A stretch of DNA of 64,000 nucleotides, taken from assembly GCA_964410965.1 (NCBI GenBank), contig CAYPIY010000004.1:248001-312000 (forward strand), read 5' to 3'. Made by a program: the position numbers and the translations under genes. Of the stretch, positions 61,425 through 64,000 are shown piece by piece. The notes below the pieces were generated by a model. The model was not told the origin of the DNA. It was given only the letters and a program-made list of their open reading frames with translations, and ran no database searches. The DNA is from JBBIRG01 sp964410965 (lineage in GTDB: Bacteria > CLD3 > SB21 > JBBIRG01). The number at the start of each line of letters is the position of its first letter. Positions within the stretch are counted from its first letter, which is position 1.

Positions 61425-62170
61425 AGTTTGCCTCCGATCTTATTGCGCATGTCAATCAGTGACGTCGCGGTTGCATCGTTCATGGCGCGCGTGGCCGCTA
61501 ATAAATCCGCGGGCGGTCTCGGCGGATCATGAGGAGGAATAATGGCGGCTTTGGCTTTGGCGAGCAGGTTCTCCGGTACCGGCCTGCGTCCGACAAGCAA
61601 CGTCGCGCGGGCGTTATCAAATAATTGCTTCGTCAGCGACCACGACGGGCATCCGCCGAGTTCATGCGGAATGTGAAATCGTTTTTCAAGTTGATACTCG
61701 ATCATCCATCGCCTGAAACCGATGGGCGATTCGGCGACAATCAGCACTTCCTTTTGTTTCAGAATGTCCATGTGGTATTCCATTTTCGCCGCGAAAGCGT
61801 GCGCGCCGACCCTCAGTCCGCGGAGCATCGACAACGTATGAAACGACATGCCGATGTCATCATTGACAATCCGTCCGTTGACCACCGCCGAAAGTTCGCC
61901 GTCCACCTGGGCGATCAGTACGTATTCATCCTGCACGCGGTATGTGTAGTAACTCAGCAGTTCCGCATACACCCGCGCGGCGACGATATGATAGTAATCC
62001 CGCTCGACATGAATCAGTTTTTCCACATGCGGTAAAATATCGGGAATCTCTTCCCGGTCAACCTGCCGGATCACCATTTCCTGCCCGTTCGACAGCGTCA
62101 TATACTTGGCCGGAAACGGCGGCAACTCACGATCCACAGGTCGAAGTATCTTTTCCAGATCTAAAGCCAT
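61421..62170 (-). CDS. First gene of the catabolic operon, unknown protein (weak GNAT resemblance)
   Basis: A 249-residue soluble protein. The N-terminal half alternates predicted strands and helices (MVIRQVDREEIPDI, YVLIAQVDGELSAVVNGR) in a manner that recalls the GNAT acetyltransferase fold. No acetyl-CoA P-loop (Q/RxxGxG/A) is evident. The C-terminal third has a Pro-rich linker (IIPPHDPPRPPADLL). It overlaps the thiolase-like gene by 4 bp and has a good ribosome-binding site (AAGAGG). I do not recognise the family. Because it is first and always coupled to the thiolase-like gene here, it may modify or bind the substrate. Confidence 0.65.
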   Translation of the reverse strand: MALDLEKILRPVDRELPPFPAKYMTLSNGQEMVIRQVDREEIPDILPHVEKLIHVERDYYHIVAARVYAELLSYYTYRVQDEYVLIAQVDGELSAVVNGRIVNDDIGMSFHTLSMLRGLRVGAHAFAAKMEYHMDILKQKEVLIVAESPIGFRRWMIEYQLEKRFHIPHELGGCPSWSLTKQLFDNARATLLVGRRPVPENLLAKAKAAIIPPHDPPRPPADLLAATRAMNDATATSLIDMRNKIGGKL

Positions 62171-62518
62171 AGAAGCCTCTTTATTGGTTAGTAAATATTC
62201 ATAGAAGCAATAAGGTATATTAATTTAATTGGTTTATTTCATAACATCAATAAAAATATTTTTGAATCAAAGCCAGTTATAGTTCAACCGGTTAAAGTTC
62301 CGCACTTCAGAATCGAGTGACAATCCCATTTTTTTACCCCACATTTTTTTTCTAATATTCTGCATGCGTTTGATGTTATTATTCACAAATGTGATAATTC
62401 ACATCATCAGCCTTATGCACTTTCAAATATTCGTTCATGAAATATAGTCACTTATAACCCCGAATAACTGGCACACATTTCGCAACTTCTGTCCGACCGA
62501 TGTAACCGGAGAAAATTT
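62171..62518. other. Divergent intergenic region with palindromic TGTGA/TCACA half-sites
   Basis: A 348-bp AT-rich region without a gene. It should carry the promoter of the catabolic operon and of the Asp-rich protein gene. Alternating half-sites TCACA-AA-TGTGA-TAAT-TCACA lie at 62383-62404, and an AACCGGTT palindrome near 62286-62293 resembles half of the 27340-27357 site. Confidence 0.6.
62383..62404. promoter_or_regulatory. Candidate operator, overlapping TGTGA/TCACA inverted half-sites
   Basis: ATGTGA-TAAT-TCACAT (62389-62404) is a perfect inverted repeat with a 4-base spacer, and TCACA precedes it. The half-sites equal those of CRP-type sites, but the spacer is 4 bp and not 6. Confidence 0.4.
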
Positions 62519-63295
62519 ATGAAATGGTACATTTTATTTTTACTGCTTGCTCCCAGCGTGATCGCGCAGGATCTGGATGATTTTGAAGACGACATGGACG
62601 ATGACGATACTGAAGATGCAGATGATGATGATGATGATGATGCGGGAGGAATTTTTGCGGAATTGATGGCCCAGGTCATCGTGGAAGCAATCGAAGAAAT
62701 CGCAAAAGGAATATCAAAACTTCCGTCTTCCGATTACGGTAAATATCCCTATGCGCTCGGACCGAAAGTTTTTCATTTCAACGAAGACACGAGTCAGCAA
62801 TGGACGCCCTGGTATAATACTATCGGTATGGGATACCAACATACGAACGGAGCGATACAAACCCTGAACATGGATTACAGGACGGCCAAATACAGTTTTC
62901 TGTTTCAGTTCAACGCTCAATATCACCGTGAAGAATTTCTGAGAAAAAATCCTGATCATCTGCTGATGACACAGACCCGGATCGGATTTGTCAAATTAAT
63001 CCCTGAACGAGCTGTCTGGACCGGTTATACAGGAGTCAGTACCCTGCATGGCAAGAAAGGGCACGGCGGTATGCTGATCGGATCAGGATTGAAAATCTTT
63101 TATCCATGGCCGGTCGTTACCGAAGCGGAGGGTACGCTGCATTTCTACGGAAAAGGCCGATGGTTCTTTGACCGTAAACTGTCAATGTCGTTTTTTCACA
63201 AACGGTTTGAATTTCAGGGCGGGTATCAGTGGATGGAAACCTGGAACGGTAACAAGTTAAACGGGCCGTTCCTCGGAGTCAAATTTCATTTATAA
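62519..63295 (+). CDS. Exported Asp-rich protein, probably beta-strand-rich
   Basis: A 258-residue exported protein. A signal peptide (about residues 1-16, PSVIAQ) is followed by a very acidic stretch of about 25 residues made almost only of Asp and Glu (GAT/GAC codon runs). A short helical part comes next (FAELMAQVIVEAIEEIAKG), then a C-terminal region rich in aromatic, alternating strands and ending in a hydrophobic His-Leu. It could be a small outer-membrane barrel with a calcium-binding N-terminus. The ribosome-binding site GGAG lies 7 bp upstream. The family is not recognised. Confidence 0.65.
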   Translation: MKWYILFLLLAPSVIAQDLDDFEDDMDDDDTEDADDDDDDDAGGIFAELMAQVIVEAIEEIAKGISKLPSSDYGKYPYALGPKVFHFNEDTSQQWTPWYNTIGMGYQHTNGAIQTLNMDYRTAKYSFLFQFNAQYHREEFLRKNPDHLLMTQTRIGFVKLIPERAVWTGYTGVSTLHGKKGHGGMLIGSGLKIFYPWPVVTEAEGTLHFYGKGRWFFDRKLSMSFFHKRFEFQGGYQWMETWNGNKLNGPFLGVKFHL

Positions 63296-63337
63296 TTGGC
63301 CGGGATCATTCAATAAGATCCAATACGTTTACGAAAA

Positions 63338-63970
63338 CTATTTGAAATAATGCTGCAAAACCTGCCTGTACTCATTCCATTCGGTATTTTTTAATGAATA
63401 GCGGTGATGCCGGTATAAAGGGATCAATGTACGGTTCAGCTTATTGATCTTTTCCAGATATGGAATTTCACACCGGCAGGCATAAATATCGTCAGGTTCA
63501 TGCGGCGACTGATCCCTGAGAAGAACCTCAAGAATGATTTCAGCGGTAACGATCACGGGAATTTTTAAAACAAAATTTGCGTCCAGTTCTTTTTTAAGAA
63601 AAGGGACCCATGCTTCGGCGGCCTTTTTCCATTCTTTTTCGTGTTCACTCGTTTCTTTCAGGAAATAATTCTGACACACATTTTGTATATAAACGTCCTC
63701 AACTTTGAGGCCTATCGCGTTGAGATTTTCCTCAATTGCCTTAAAATAGCGGCGGTCAGACGGTATAAAAGGATTCAGATCAAACACATAATCAAATGTT
63801 TTTCTGTCTTTGGTTGAAGGATCCGTACCCAAAACTATCGCTTTTACATGACCGGGATTCATGCAAAACGGGCGGGGATATACTTTATCGTATTCTCCTT
63901 CAATTTTCAAATCATCGCGCAGAATCCGGTATATACCGGTAATTTCACTGTCGTCCAGAATCTTAATCAT
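63338..63970 (-). CDS. Uracil-DNA-glycosylase-superfamily-like protein
   Basis: A 210-residue protein whose N-terminal part contains VKAIVLGTDPSTKDRKTF. This resembles the GxDPY-type water-activating motif of the UDG superfamily, with Asp in the same place. The C-terminal part has PLYRHHRYSLKN, which may stand for the HPS leucine loop. An interior QNVCQNYF segment fits the UDG strand after motif A. Enzymatic activity cannot be claimed from these partial matches. A strong site AAAGGAG lies before the ATG. It converges with the Asp-rich gene; the 42-bp gap contains only a weak hairpin. Confidence 0.6.
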   Translation of the reverse strand: MIKILDDSEITGIYRILRDDLKIEGEYDKVYPRPFCMNPGHVKAIVLGTDPSTKDRKTFDYVFDLNPFIPSDRRYFKAIEENLNAIGLKVEDVYIQNVCQNYFLKETSEHEKEWKKAAEAWVPFLKKELDANFVLKIPVIVTAEIILEVLLRDQSPHEPDDIYACRCEIPYLEKINKLNRTLIPLYRHHRYSLKNTEWNEYRQVLQHYFK

Positions 63971-64000
63971 TGGGATCTCCTTTAATTTGCGGTGGTGTTT

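Noticed and set aside
62590..62640. Short tandem GAT/GAC repeats considered as a CRISPR or microsatellite array
   Set aside because: They are in-frame Asp codons of a real gene; there are no spacers.
63304..63330. GGATC/GATCC hairpin between the last two genes considered as a terminator
   Set aside because: Arms are only 5 bp and no T-run follows.

Overview
The window looks like a piece of the chromosome of a Gram-negative bacterium of the FCB (Fibrobacteres-Chlorobi-Bacteroidetes) superphylum, most likely an uncultured-type lineage near Ignavibacteria, Calditrichota or KSB1. This rests on a short primary sigma factor of Bacteroidetes type, a TonB-dependent receptor with a carboxypeptidase-regulatory-like N-terminal domain, a PorV/PorQ-family outer-membrane protein, and secreted proteins ending in type IX secretion (T9SS) or FlgD-like sorting domains with the YPNPF signature. 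No phage, integrase, transposase or CRISPR array is visible. The placement below phylum level is a guess.

Region 1 (1-13.6 kb): the 3' part of dnaG is followed on the plus strand by a TonB-dependent receptor, a repeat lipoprotein and a T9SS-exported M14 carboxypeptidase-like protein. Facing it on the minus strand are a C39-like peptidase, a bifunctional NAD(P)H-hydrate repair enzyme, tRNA-Pro(GGG) with its own promoter and terminator, an aminotransferase, gmhB and recJ.

Region 2 (13.8-29.6 kb): two small envelope proteins are separated by a long inverted repeat. They are followed by malic enzyme and a complete exbB-exbD-exbD-tonB energy-transduction operon, which could power receptors such as the one in region 1. 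Then come tsaD, a YbbR-like gene, dGTPase and rpoD. An M3 peptidase, a small winged-helix protein next to a perfect 18-bp palindrome, a peroxiredoxin, a rhodanese and a CPBP protease complete the region.

Region 3 (29.6-43.8 kb, plus strand): secreted T9SS-type proteins and a PorV-like protein, an orphan MoxR ATPase, CCA-adding enzyme, and a signalling cluster (two CheW-like proteins, two chemoreceptor-like proteins, an HD-GYP response regulator). HAD phosphatase, queF and LOG-family genes lie among them.

Region 4 (43.9-50.4 kb): an ECF sigma factor and anti-sigma factor diverge from a small membrane-protein gene. Matching TGCAAC-N16-(C/G)GTCT(A/G) promoter elements lie in front of both. An FAD-linked oxidase, a tandem pair of PH-like membrane proteins, a carboxymuconolactone-decarboxylase-like protein and a COG2085 oxidoreductase follow.

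Region 5 (50.4-62.2 kb, minus strand) is the most unusual part. A single long transcription unit encodes, in order of transcription, an unknown (possibly GNAT-like) protein, a thiolase-like protein lacking the nucleophilic cysteine, a DUF35 partner, the three AllH/AllF/AllG-type subunits of oxamate carbamoyltransferase, a DUF2442 protein, a cyclase-family metal hydrolase, a three-subunit molybdenum hydroxylase and a DinB-like protein. I read it as a catabolic system for an N-heterocycle or ureido compound whose substrate is unknown. Three consecutive intercistronic gaps carry three different palindromic repeats. The window ends with an Asp-rich secreted protein and a uracil-DNA-glycosylase-like protein.
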